DNA of 64,000 nt from Sulfurovum sp. Lineage in GTDB: Bacteria > Campylobacterota > Campylobacteria > Campylobacterales > Sulfurovaceae. The translations under genes and the position numbers were made by a program. How positions within the stretch are numbered: position 1 is the first letter of the stretch; each line of letters begins with the position of its first letter. The stretch lies in the NCBI GenBank assembly GCA_021166685.1, contig JAJPEU010000013.1, forward strand, positions 1 to 64,000. The letters run 5' to 3'. Of the stretch, positions 23,354 to 31,111 are shown piece after piece. The notes under the pieces were generated by a model. The model worked only from the letters and a program-made list of their open reading frames with translations. It ran no database searches and had not been told where the DNA came from.

Positions 23354-24978
23354 CTCGAACCGACACAAGCAGTTGTATTGAAATTGTGCGTCCTTTGCCA
23401 AAAGAGACAAGGCGTCTCTTCTCGAACCGACACAAGCAGTTGTATTGAAATAACTTTAAAAACGGTTTAGCCATATTAATTTCCTTCCTCGAACCGACAC
23501 AAGCAGTTGTATTGAAATGAGTTTACTGGATTGTTTGACAAGCAAGGAGTTGAGCTCGAACCGACACAAGCAGTTGTATTGAAATTTTGATATATATGTT
23601 TCAATGTCTGAAACGTCAATTCTCGAACCGACACAAGCAGTTGTATTGAAATTGAATTGATAAATAATAATCAATGTAATTTCTTATACTCGAACCGACA
23701 CAAGCAGTTGTATTGAAATTCGGAAGAAAAACATAAACCATAGGGCTTCGAACTTTCTCGAACCGACACAAGCAGTTGTATTGAAATTTTGGCTGAAGCA
23801 ACAGAGCAAGATGAGAGACTACACTCGAACCGACACAAGCAGTTGTATTGAAATGGTGTTGAAAAACAAGATAAAAATGAAGATGACTGGCTCGAACCGA
23901 CACAAGCAGTTGTATTGAAATAAGGTCAATTAGGCACCAAACATTTTACGAATGTATCTCGAACCGACACAAGCAGTTGTATTGAAATTTCTCGGGGAAT
24001 GGAATATCGGCCAAACTGCAAGCAGCTCGAACCGACACAAGCAGTTGTATTGAAATGCTATAACACTAGTAAAATCTGGAGCAACCAAAGCCTCGAACCG
24101 ACACAAGCAGTTGTATTGAAATTTGATAACACAAAATCGCAAAGAAGAAAAAAGAGAACTCGAACCGACACAAGCAGTTGTATTGAAATACAGTTCCGTT
24201 TTGTTCTGCACATAATGCTGAATTCTCGAACCGACACAAGCAGTTGTATTGAAATAAATCATAGTGATAGAATTAAGGCTTTTCGTCTTCTCGAACCGAC
24301 ACAAGCAGTTGTATTGAAATGTTGGTTAGTGCTACAGTAAAAATGTGTTAATGCTGCTCGAACCGACACAAGCAGTTGTATTGAAATATTATTGAGCTCT
24401 TTGAAAACGACACATTACAAGCCTCGAACCGACACAAGCAGTTGTATTGAAATGTTGACGAAGCAGCGTCCAAACTAGCGGCAAGCGCTCGAACCGACAC
24501 AAGCAGTTGTATTGAAATAATACACGGAGGGGGAAGCTGTCCTGGACAATCTCTCGAACCGACACAAGCAGTTGTATTGAAATAAGACAAATCGGATACA
24601 GCAGATAAAAACAGAGCAACTCGAACCGACACAAGCAGTTGTATTGAAATTATATTTTTGTACCGTCTGATGATAATCTAATGCCTCGAACCGACACAAG
24701 CAGTTGTATTGAAATTAGATACAGATGTGTATTACTACATTGCACCGTACTCGAACCGACACAAGCAGTTGTATTGAAATCAATTAATGATGGAAATAAA
24801 TAATTTAGAATTACACTCGAACCGACACAAGCAGTTGTATTGAAATGGTTTTAGCCCTACGCTTGCAAAATCTTTATTTACTCGAACCGACACAAGCAGT
24901 TGTATTGAAATGTATGTAGATGTTCAGGGCTGGCTATTTGAGGTTGACTCGAACCGACACAAGCAGTTGTATTGAAAT
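23354..24978 (+). CRISPR. Type I-B-like CRISPR array, 25 repeats and 24 spacers
   Basis: The 31-base repeat begins CTCGAACCGACACAAG and ends CAGTTGTATTGAAAT. I read 25 copies and saw no mismatch, including in the last one. Starts are 23354, 23421, 23488, 23555 and so on to 24948. Spacers are 34-37 bases and all differ. A short stem ACAA-GCAG-TTGT ends exactly eight bases before the repeat end, so Cas6 cleavage would leave the handle AUUGAAAU, the I-B style. Several spacers have open frames of coding type (for example 7, 8, 17 and 24). Targets cannot be identified without a search. The array runs straight into a phage gene fragment at 24979. Confidence 0.98.
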
Positions 24979-25691
24979 AATGGATTTGTAACACTAAGCG
25001 GCGAGCAGATCGCAAAAGAGCAGGAAGAAAAAGCAAGTGCAATCGTGAACTTCAAAAAGCCGGACATCAGTGAGATACGTTCGGTAGAAAAACTTGCACA
25101 GGATGATGCCTTCGCAACGCTGGCAAGAAGCATGCGTGCGATACAGGAGGAAAGGCAAGCAGCGCAGACATCAAACGGTATCTTGACGCAAAAGCATACA
25201 TCGATCCTGACCGTCTTGCAAAGACAGTAGAAAAAGAGAGGCTGGCAAACCTCTCCGGCAAATATAGAAACGTGGGGGAAGAAGAGATCGCAAAGATCTC
25301 CAGGCTTAGAGACTACCTAATGAGCCACCCGGATCTCAAGTACGGCAACGAGTTTAACCCGCAGCAGGTCAAAGCGCTTCTCTATGATCTGAAAACGCAA
25401 GGGAAACCGAGAAGCATAAAATATGACGAGATGTACGATGATTTGATGGGTATGTATGAAGAGCTTGGAAAAAGGATAGAGGAAGCGTATGGGCCTGTGC
25501 AGTCTCAAACTCGGGTACCTGCATCATCTCCTGCAGAAGATGCGGCGTCCTTGGTCACCCGCCATCAAGAACACCAGGCAGAGCGATTACATTTTTACGG
25601 AGTTCCTTCCGCTCAGGGATTCAGCAATCAATCAGCACAGACTTTTGACAGTATATCAAAAGCGAACGAAAAACTCAAGCACTTGTATTAG
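24979..25691 (+). pseudogene. 5'-truncated, frameshifted phage gene joined to the array
   Basis: Coding sequence starts at the first base after the last repeat without a start codon: NGFVTLSGEQIAKEQEEKAS and on to about 25155. There the reading shifts by one base into the frame that reads ADIKRYLDAKAYIDPDRLAK and ends at a stop at 25691 (NEKLKHLY). A second one-base shift near 25675 would continue as ALVLVHNLWHSVVRDIKG into the next large frame. The fragment is hydrophilic and helical. It is most likely the N-terminal part of the polyvalent phage protein that follows, inactivated by at least two frameshifts and by loss of its start. Confidence 0.7.
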
Positions 25692-25711
25692 TCCATAACC
25701 TTTGGCACTCA

Positions 25712-28366
25712 GTGGTTAGGGATATTAAGGGTGATCTAAAAGTGCTCTACCACGGCACTAATCACGATTTTGATACGTTCAACGTTAATAAAACAGCCAA
25801 TGGCAACTTTGGGCATGGGTTCTATCTGGCTGAAGACTCAGGGCAAGTCAACAAGCATTACGCAAAAGGAAATGGTGCCAACATTATGCCGGTAGTGGTA
25901 AATATGGAAAATCCTTTTTATATCGATACCCTTGAAAAGGCTATGCCTGTCTATGAAGCATACGCTAAAGAGTTTGGACGTACGGTGCCAAAAGAAGCCA
26001 AAAATACACTTGATATCTACGAACTGGTAGCCAAAGGGGACAAAGGCAAAGAGGAGTTTAGAAACTTCCTTGAGTATCTTGGGTACGACGGTATAGTAGG
26101 TACTACTCCCGGAGCAGGAAAGCAATATGTGGCTTTTTACCCTAATCAGATCAAATCTATTCACAATAGAGGCACATTTAATTTGGCTGAAGCAAATATA
26201 TTGCATGCAAATCCTCATATCGGCAGCGGGTTGGCAGCAGGCAGCGGCAATGCACTGGAATTTGATGAAGAGGGCAACATTAAGGGGTTTGATGCTGAGA
26301 AGTTTGTAACCGGATTTGCGATGGGGGCTCTTGGCAGCAAGGCAGGTGCAAGCGTGCTTAAAAAGTATCATCCAAAGCTTTATAATGATATTTTGGGTGT
26401 GAGCAGAGAGTATCCGAGTATGGCGGCTTCTAACCCTAAGCTTTTATCTGAGCTTTACAAAACTGCAAAAGATGCTAGTGTCAATACATTTGCAGGTGCT
26501 AAAGCCGTCAGAGCAGATGCGGGCAAGCTGGATGATGCTATGAAGCTAAGCTACGGCGGAGCAAGCGAAGCAGACATTTGGAAAAAAACGGGGTGGTTTA
26601 AAGGGGATGACGGGAAGTGGAGATTTGAGGTGGATGATAGTGGGGCGAGGATAAACATAGATTTATTTCAAAATGGATTTAATGGCACTCTCAAAGACAT
26701 CCTTGCTCATAACAATCTTTATGAAGTCTATCCAAATTTAAAAGATATGGTTGTAAAGGTCAGAAATATAGGAGTTGCAAAAGGAAGGTTAAACAATAGT
26801 TTAAATCTTGGTAATTACATAGAGTTAAATCCTTTTAAAATTCAAAATGCGAACGATGTTAAATCAACACTTCTTCATGAAGTGCAACACGCAGTGCAAC
26901 AGATAGAGAACTTTGCAAGAGGTGGTTCTGTGCAAAACTTTGAAACTTCACCAAGCATACTCAAGCAGACAGAAGCTGAACTGCAAGGTTGGACAAAGAT
27001 GTATAACGAGGCTTGGGATAAATTTTCCGATGCCATCAGCAAAGGTGATGAAAAAGAAATAGCTTTGCGTAAAAGCAATCTTGATTGGTATGGCGAACAT
27101 CTTGATAATATAAAAATGAATTTAAAAACACAACAAGACCCCCGCGGTGCTTACCAACGCCTACACGGAGAAGCCGAAGCAAGACTTACTCAAACACGAG
27201 CGGACAAAGGCTATGAAAACTTCCCATTAGATGACCTTGATGTGCCTCGTGATGAGCTTATAAAGAAGTTTGACGGTGGTACTGCACAGATGAGTATAGA
27301 AACGGAATCAAGATATATAAATCCTAAAAACGGAAACTTAACGTCGCAATTTAAAAAAGATGCTATTGATATGCCAAAGCCTTTAAGTAAAAAAGAGTTC
27401 GCAAAACAGTATGGGGACACATACGGATGGACAAGTGTAGATACGCCAATAGGCAAGATAAAATTTAATGTAAACAGTGCATATAAGCATATGAGTTCGG
27501 ATAATACATATTTTACAGATAGAGTAGATTTTTCAGGGGCTTTTGATATGGCTTTAAGAGACCCGTTAATGGTTGTAAAAAATCCTCTTAAAGATGGGCA
27601 GAAAGAGTATTATTTACCTCTAAAGGACGATAAAAACGATATTTTGCATTTTATAAATATAGCAAAAGACAAAAATGGAGAACTTAAGCAAATAACTTTT
27701 TTTGATGTTTCTGAAGAGGAGGCAAAAAGGATAATAAAAAGCCAAGGAAGTAATATACTGTACTTCAAATATTCGACGGCTACCAAGCATCTGCTTGGTA
27801 CGGGCGATGCAATGCAAATCCCAAAAAAGTCGCCGCCTACAAATCAAAGTATACCACAAAATAAAGAAGAATGGAATAAAAATCTTTTAGAATGGCGAAA
27901 AGACAGCCACCCGTTGACCAAAAATGTAGATGGAACGCCAAATGTGTTTTATCATGGGACTGGAGCGGATTTTGATGAGTTTCAAACTGGAATAGAAAAA
28001 GCAAATGGAAGTAGAGCAGGCGAGGGTGTGTATTTGACTACTAACTACAATGTAGCAAATTCTTATGCAAAAAAAATAAATAGCAGTGTTATGCCTGTAT
28101 ATATAAACTCTAAAAATATATTTACAGGTGTTGAAAACCTTACCCCCAAACAGAGAGAATATTATCTCAACACAGAAAAGCCAGTCAATGAAATATTAAA
28201 AGATTTAGGATTTGATGCAAGAATGAGCGGAGACGAAATAGTAGTATTCAACCCTACACAAATCAAATCAATCCACAACAAAGGCACATTTGACGATGCA
28301 AACCCTAATATACTTTACTCACTGCCTTTAGCGGGAGCGGTAGACGCAACACAAGGAGAAAAATAA
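25712..28366 (+). CDS. Large polyvalent phage protein: ART, zincin, nuclease-like, ART
   Basis: An 884-residue open frame, probably the remaining part of a longer phage protein. Domains as seen: an ADP-ribosyltransferase-like domain at about 8-155 (VLYHGTNHDFDTF, GHGFYLAEDSGQVNKHYAKG, ending NQIKSIHNRGTF); a zincin-like domain at about 280-410 (IWKKTGWFKGDDGKWRFEVDD, then LLHEVQHAVQ with the HExxH metal site); a nuclease-like PBECR-type domain at about 570-690 (TPIGKIKFNV, FSGAFDMALRDPLMVVKNP); and a second ART-like domain at about 745-870 (VFYHGTGADFDEF, GEGVYLTTNYNVANSYA, NPTQIKSIHNKGTF). This matches the polyvalent proteins that phages and conjugative elements inject into hosts. The GTG 25712 start is nominal because upstream frames connect through frameshifts. 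Confidence 0.75.
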   Translation: MVRDIKGDLKVLYHGTNHDFDTFNVNKTANGNFGHGFYLAEDSGQVNKHYAKGNGANIMPVVVNMENPFYIDTLEKAMPVYEAYAKEFGRTVPKEAKNTLDIYELVAKGDKGKEEFRNFLEYLGYDGIVGTTPGAGKQYVAFYPNQIKSIHNRGTFNLAEANILHANPHIGSGLAAGSGNALEFDEEGNIKGFDAEKFVTGFAMGALGSKAGASVLKKYHPKLYNDILGVSREYPSMAASNPKLLSELYKTAKDASVNTFAGAKAVRADAGKLDDAMKLSYGGASEADIWKKTGWFKGDDGKWRFEVDDSGARINIDLFQNGFNGTLKDILAHNNLYEVYPNLKDMVVKVRNIGVAKGRLNNSLNLGNYIELNPFKIQNANDVKSTLLHEVQHAVQQIENFARGGSVQNFETSPSILKQTEAELQGWTKMYNEAWDKFSDAISKGDEKEIALRKSNLDWYGEHLDNIKMNLKTQQDPRGAYQRLHGEAEARLTQTRADKGYENFPLDDLDVPRDELIKKFDGGTAQMSIETESRYINPKNGNLTSQFKKDAIDMPKPLSKKEFAKQYGDTYGWTSVDTPIGKIKFNVNSAYKHMSSDNTYFTDRVDFSGAFDMALRDPLMVVKNPLKDGQKEYYLPLKDDKNDILHFINIAKDKNGELKQITFFDVSEEEAKRIIKSQGSNILYFKYSTATKHLLGTGDAMQIPKKSPPTNQSIPQNKEEWNKNLLEWRKDSHPLTKNVDGTPNVFYHGTGADFDEFQTGIEKANGSRAGEGVYLTTNYNVANSYAKKINSSVMPVYINSKNIFTGVENLTPKQREYYLNTEKPVNEILKDLGFDARMSGDEIVVFNPTQIKSIHNKGTFDDANPNILYSLPLAGAVDATQGEK

Positions 28367-28542
28367 TGAAAAAATCGGGGGAGAAAATGACAAGTAAAGA
28401 ACAAAAACTACTCGCCTACCTGCAAGAGGCTTTCGACGAATCAGTGCGCCTGACAAAAGGATCGCGCGAAGAAGGAAGAGATGCATATGAGTATATGAGG
28501 GGGAATCAGCTCCCGGAGTATACTGCCGCACAGGCAACCTAG
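28366..28542 (+). pseudogene. N-terminal fragment of a phage portal protein
   Basis: A 58-residue frame whose ATG overlaps the polyvalent stop (TAATG) behind AAGGAG. The sequence AFDESVRLTKGSREEGRDAYEYMRGNQLPEY resembles the start of P22-type portal proteins, where a helix and a YxxGxQLP motif precede a conserved RGQP segment. Here a stop codon follows after AAQAT and the rest of the portal is missing. The order polyvalent-portal-MuF suggests an internal deletion of the portal body. Confidence 0.55.
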
Positions 28543-28635
28543 AAATAATCTATACGATAATGTAATATTATCACATAAGTTTATAGATTATAAGACAGTC
28601 CCTATGGGATTTGAAACTACAAGAAGAGAAGAAAT
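28543..28635. repeat. AT-rich linker with inverted repeat between portal and MuF remnants
   Basis: ATAATCTATA (28545-28554) and TATAGATTAT (28582-28591) form a perfect 10-bp inverted repeat around an AT-rich loop. Just after it, CCCTATGGGATTTGAAAC (28600-28617) has a small CCC/GGG palindrome and an ATTTGAAAC end that recalls CRISPR repeats of other subtypes, but it is a single copy. The linker interrupts phage coding sequence, so it marks a rearrangement scar. Confidence 0.5.
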
Positions 28636-29343
28636 ATGAAGAGTACATTGCCGGCAAGCTTACTCAAAGCCAAAAAGATGAAAGCGGGGGTAGAAGAGGT
28701 CAAAGTCGTAGCGGTGATCGACAAGAAGACCTCTGCGGTGTGCCGCAGTATGCACGGGCGGATCATCCCTATAAAGTCGGTAAAAGACCAGGCGGACGCG
28801 ATCACTGCAGCCACTGACATAGAGGAGAAGAAAAAGGCTTCAAGGTGGCAGTCAAAACCCATCTTCGGGAAGCTTCCCTCGGATGTGGCGCTGCCGCCGT
28901 ATCATTTTAGATGCAGGACTATTGTGGTAGCATATTTTCCACAAATAGCAGAAATTGACGGCAAGAATGTGAACGGCTCGTTGCTTCCGGGGGAAAAATA
29001 CAAAGGGAACAAAGAAGTGGTGTTTAGCCATGTTGATCGCTTTGGATATGAACGGGTAGTTACAGATAAGACGCTTGAGCATGGAGGTACAGATCATGGT
29101 CTGAAGCTTAAAGACTACATAGCAGGGCTTAATTCACTGGAATCAATGGCTATCCAGTCAAGAGATGAACGGCGTACCGTTGGATACAGTAGAGACAGGA
29201 ACCTCTTTTTTGTTTTTGAGGATGGGGAGGTTATCACGGCGTATAGTCCAGATGACGGCGAGAACTACTTCAAAAGAGAAGCCCTCAAAGGAACGATAGA
29301 AAGCTTATCAATTAAAAAAGGTGAATCGAATGAGAAAATGTAA
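28636..29343 (+). CDS. MuF-type phage head protein fragment with C-terminal toxin-like domain
   Basis: Residues about 20-95 are the conserved C-terminal part of a MuF/SPP1 gp7 minor head protein: VVAVIDKKTSAVCRSMHGRIIPI, FGKLPSDVALPPYHFRCRTIVVAY. Residues about 110-230 form a second domain (VVTDKTLEHGGTDHGLKLKDYIAGL, RRTVGYSRDRNLFFVFEDGEVITAYSPDDGENYF) of the nuclease-like type that phages attach to MuF and deliver into cells. The normal N-terminal half of MuF is missing. Another frame just upstream (EEKKYEEYIAGKLTQSQK) suggests that an original coding frame was shifted near 28678. ATG 28636 follows a purine-rich AGAAGAGAAG. Confidence 0.75.
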   Translation: MKSTLPASLLKAKKMKAGVEEVKVVAVIDKKTSAVCRSMHGRIIPIKSVKDQADAITAATDIEEKKKASRWQSKPIFGKLPSDVALPPYHFRCRTIVVAYFPQIAEIDGKNVNGSLLPGEKYKGNKEVVFSHVDRFGYERVVTDKTLEHGGTDHGLKLKDYIAGLNSLESMAIQSRDERRTVGYSRDRNLFFVFEDGEVITAYSPDDGENYFKREALKGTIESLSIKKGESNEKM

Positions 29344-29671
29344 AGTAAGGCTTGGACGCCTAGTGTTGATAGATATCGATGGCGAGTATGCAGGAAAATT
29401 TGACCGTACTGGAAGAGAAGAGAGCTTTGCTATGATCGCAGGAGCCGAAGCAGACAAAGAGGGGAAATTGACGCATCTCTTTTATCAGCCATGCGTAGCA
29501 GCTGAAGTGGTAGAGTCTCTCAAAGATGATCCTCTTTTTGAAGAGGAGGTAATGTTGGAGGTCTATGCACTTGACGGCAAGGAGACAAAAGAGAAGCTTT
29601 ACGCGTTTGACGGCACGCTCTTTGATGCGCTGCTGGTTGCGGCGAACGAGGGGGCGAAGTATGACGTCTGA
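29330..29671 (+). CDS. Small acidic protein after the MuF toxin-like gene
   Basis: A 113-residue protein, acidic apart from its first residues, which I do not recognise. Mixed strands and helices: CKVRLGRLVLIDIDGEYAG, KLTHLFYQPCVAAEVVESLKDD and EVMLEVYALDGKETKEKLYAF. ATG 29330 is chosen because AAAGGTGA stands just before it; an in-frame GTG at 29321 would add three residues. It overlaps the MuF gene by 14 bases. It may be a phage structural protein or an immunity protein for the MuF effector; the position allows both. Confidence 0.65.
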   Translation: MRKCKVRLGRLVLIDIDGEYAGKFDRTGREESFAMIAGAEADKEGKLTHLFYQPCVAAEVVESLKDDPLFEEEVMLEVYALDGKETKEKLYAFDGTLFDALLVAANEGAKYDV

Positions 29672-29969
29672 ATATGATGAAGCCATAGCAAAGTTTTTAC
29701 GGCAAGGGGCGGAAATGCTCCGCACGGAGGCGACAAACAATGCTCCGGTGGTGACGGGCAGGCTGAGAGGGGACATCACTGTCTTCCCTCAGGTAAACCC
29801 CACAGAGATCAGCGTGGGAAATACGAGCCTGATCGACTACGCCGTATATGTTTACTACGGTACCAAACCGCACACGATCAGGCCCAAAAAGAAAAAGAGC
29901 AATTTTTGGATTGTTTTAAAAGGTTCATTTCATTATACTTTTATAAAAAAGGAAAGATATGCAGCATAG
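29661..29969 (+). pseudogene. Truncated HK97 gp10-like tail/neck protein
   Basis: The first 78 residues match the gp10-like family: GAEMLRTEATNNAPVVTGRLRGDI, SLIDYAVYVYYGTKPHTIRPKKKK. After the lysine run near 29897 the family-typical C-terminus is lost and the frame reads SNFWIVLKGSFHYTF, which looks like translated intergenic host DNA. The start overlaps the previous gene by 11 bases. This is the right boundary of the phage remnant; the host promoter of the next gene lies within the spurious tail. Confidence 0.65.
29911..29939 (+). promoter_or_regulatory. Promoter of the pyridoxamine-oxidase-like gene
   Basis: TTGTTT (29911-29916) and TATACT (29934-29939) are 17 bases apart and lead to ATG 29959 with AAAGGAAAG as ribosome site. 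It lies directly right of the phage junction and marks the return of host sequence. Confidence 0.5.
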
Positions 29970-30432
29970 AACCAAGACCCACCTTTTGACGCAAGAGCAG
30001 ATTTTAGAGCTTTTACGCCGCGCTGAAGTTGGAAGAGTGGGGACTTTCTCTGAAGACGGCTATCCATATATCGTGCCTATGCATTTTGTGCATTTTGACG
30101 GCAAAATATATCTGCATGGATTGCCAAAGGGAGAAAAAATAGACAATATCAACCATAATCCAAATGTATGTTTCGAGATAGACGAGATGCTCTCCTTGCT
30201 TTATGGCGGGGTTGAGAACCCGTGTGACGTAAACAGCGAATTTAACAGTATCATCATACAAGGCCATGCTTCAATCGTTGAAGATTTTCACGAAAAGAAT
30301 GAAGCGCTTTTAAAATTGGTGGAAAAATATACCCCTCATCTAAAGAATAACGAGATGCCGATCAAGATGATAAAAGGAACGGCCGTGATCAGGATCGATA
30401 TCGTTAAGTGTGCAGGACGATACTACAAATAA
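29959..30432 (+). CDS. Pyridoxamine 5'-phosphate oxidase-like flavoprotein
   Basis: A 157-residue split-barrel FMN-binding protein: VGRVGTFSEDGYPYIVPMHFVHFDGKIYLHGLPKGEKIDNINHNPNVCFEID is the typical core. It resembles the NimA/HugZ-like group of reductases and FMN proteins rather than PdxH, since the PLP-binding C-terminus is absent. Substrate unknown. It has its own promoter, and no neighbours on the same strand. Confidence 0.85.
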   Translation: MQHRTKTHLLTQEQILELLRRAEVGRVGTFSEDGYPYIVPMHFVHFDGKIYLHGLPKGEKIDNINHNPNVCFEIDEMLSLLYGGVENPCDVNSEFNSIIIQGHASIVEDFHEKNEALLKLVEKYTPHLKNNEMPIKMIKGTAVIRIDIVKCAGRYYK

Positions 30433-30527
30433 ATTACCTTGGTTAAAAGATTAAAATGAATGAAATTTCACTTTTATACGATAATTATAAACAGATAGAA
30501 AAAACCAAACGGTCCTCAAGCAGAATT

Positions 30528-30977
30528 TTATAATTTTTTTTCAAGTATCGTTTTTGTTTTCTGGTGCCGGTATTGAAACATGCTTTGAATGTCAAATTCA
30601 ATCAAAGGTTCAAATAGTTTACCCAGAATCCCAAGGGGCAGTTCAAACTCAATGATATCTTTGAGTTCGCATAGATCCCCTTGCCTGCTGAACAGATGCT
30701 GATGTTTCCAAAATTTAAAGGGCGATTTTGTGGCTATATCCACCAGGGCATCGGGTTTTTGGAGTTTTTCAATTTTTACTTTCCAATATATAGGGATAAA
30801 AAATTTGGTAATCTTTATTTTTACGATTTTGCCTTCATATGTTTGGGTATCGTGATCCAAAAGTTCTACTTTGATATTTTTAGGAGTGATTTTTGTGATA
30901 TTATTTGAATCCAAATGAAAATCAAACAATTCTTCCAAAGTGCAATTTATCAATGAAGTGTGAATGATTTTTCTCAT
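30528..30977 (-). CDS. SRPBCC (START-like) ligand-binding protein
   Basis: A 149-residue cytoplasmic protein with the SRPBCC pattern: KIIHTSLINCTLEELFDFHLDSNNITKITPKNI at the start, a central KSPFKFWKHQHLFSR, and DIIEFELPLGILGKLFEPLI near the end. The conserved kxxpFxxWxHxHxF centre is that of the cyclase/dehydrase-like subfamily often seen in bacteria. The ligand is unknown. It stands alone between converging genes. Confidence 0.75.
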   Translation of the reverse strand: MRKIIHTSLINCTLEELFDFHLDSNNITKITPKNIKVELLDHDTQTYEGKIVKIKITKFFIPIYWKVKIEKLQKPDALVDIATKSPFKFWKHQHLFSRQGDLCELKDIIEFELPLGILGKLFEPLIEFDIQSMFQYRHQKTKTILEKKL

Positions 30978-31111
30978 TTTTATTTGCTGCCTTTATTCTA
31001 ATTTGAAACGATTTTGACCTTTTTGATTATGCCGGATTTTGGATAGATTGTATAGGGGGTTAGCACAATAAGACAAGCTGGTTTGCTAAAGCTTTTTAAG
31101 CTTATAGGTTT

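Noticed and set aside
23385-24947. Spacers that match the neighbouring phage remnant
   Set aside because: By eye I found no spacer identical to 24979-29900 apart from the possible frame continuity of spacer 24; a proper search is needed to decide.
23456-25133. Minus-strand frames of up to 124 residues across the array, with a repeated FNTTACVGS or FQYNCLCRFE sequence
   Set aside because: These are translations of the CRISPR repeat itself; the periodicity follows the 31-base repeat.
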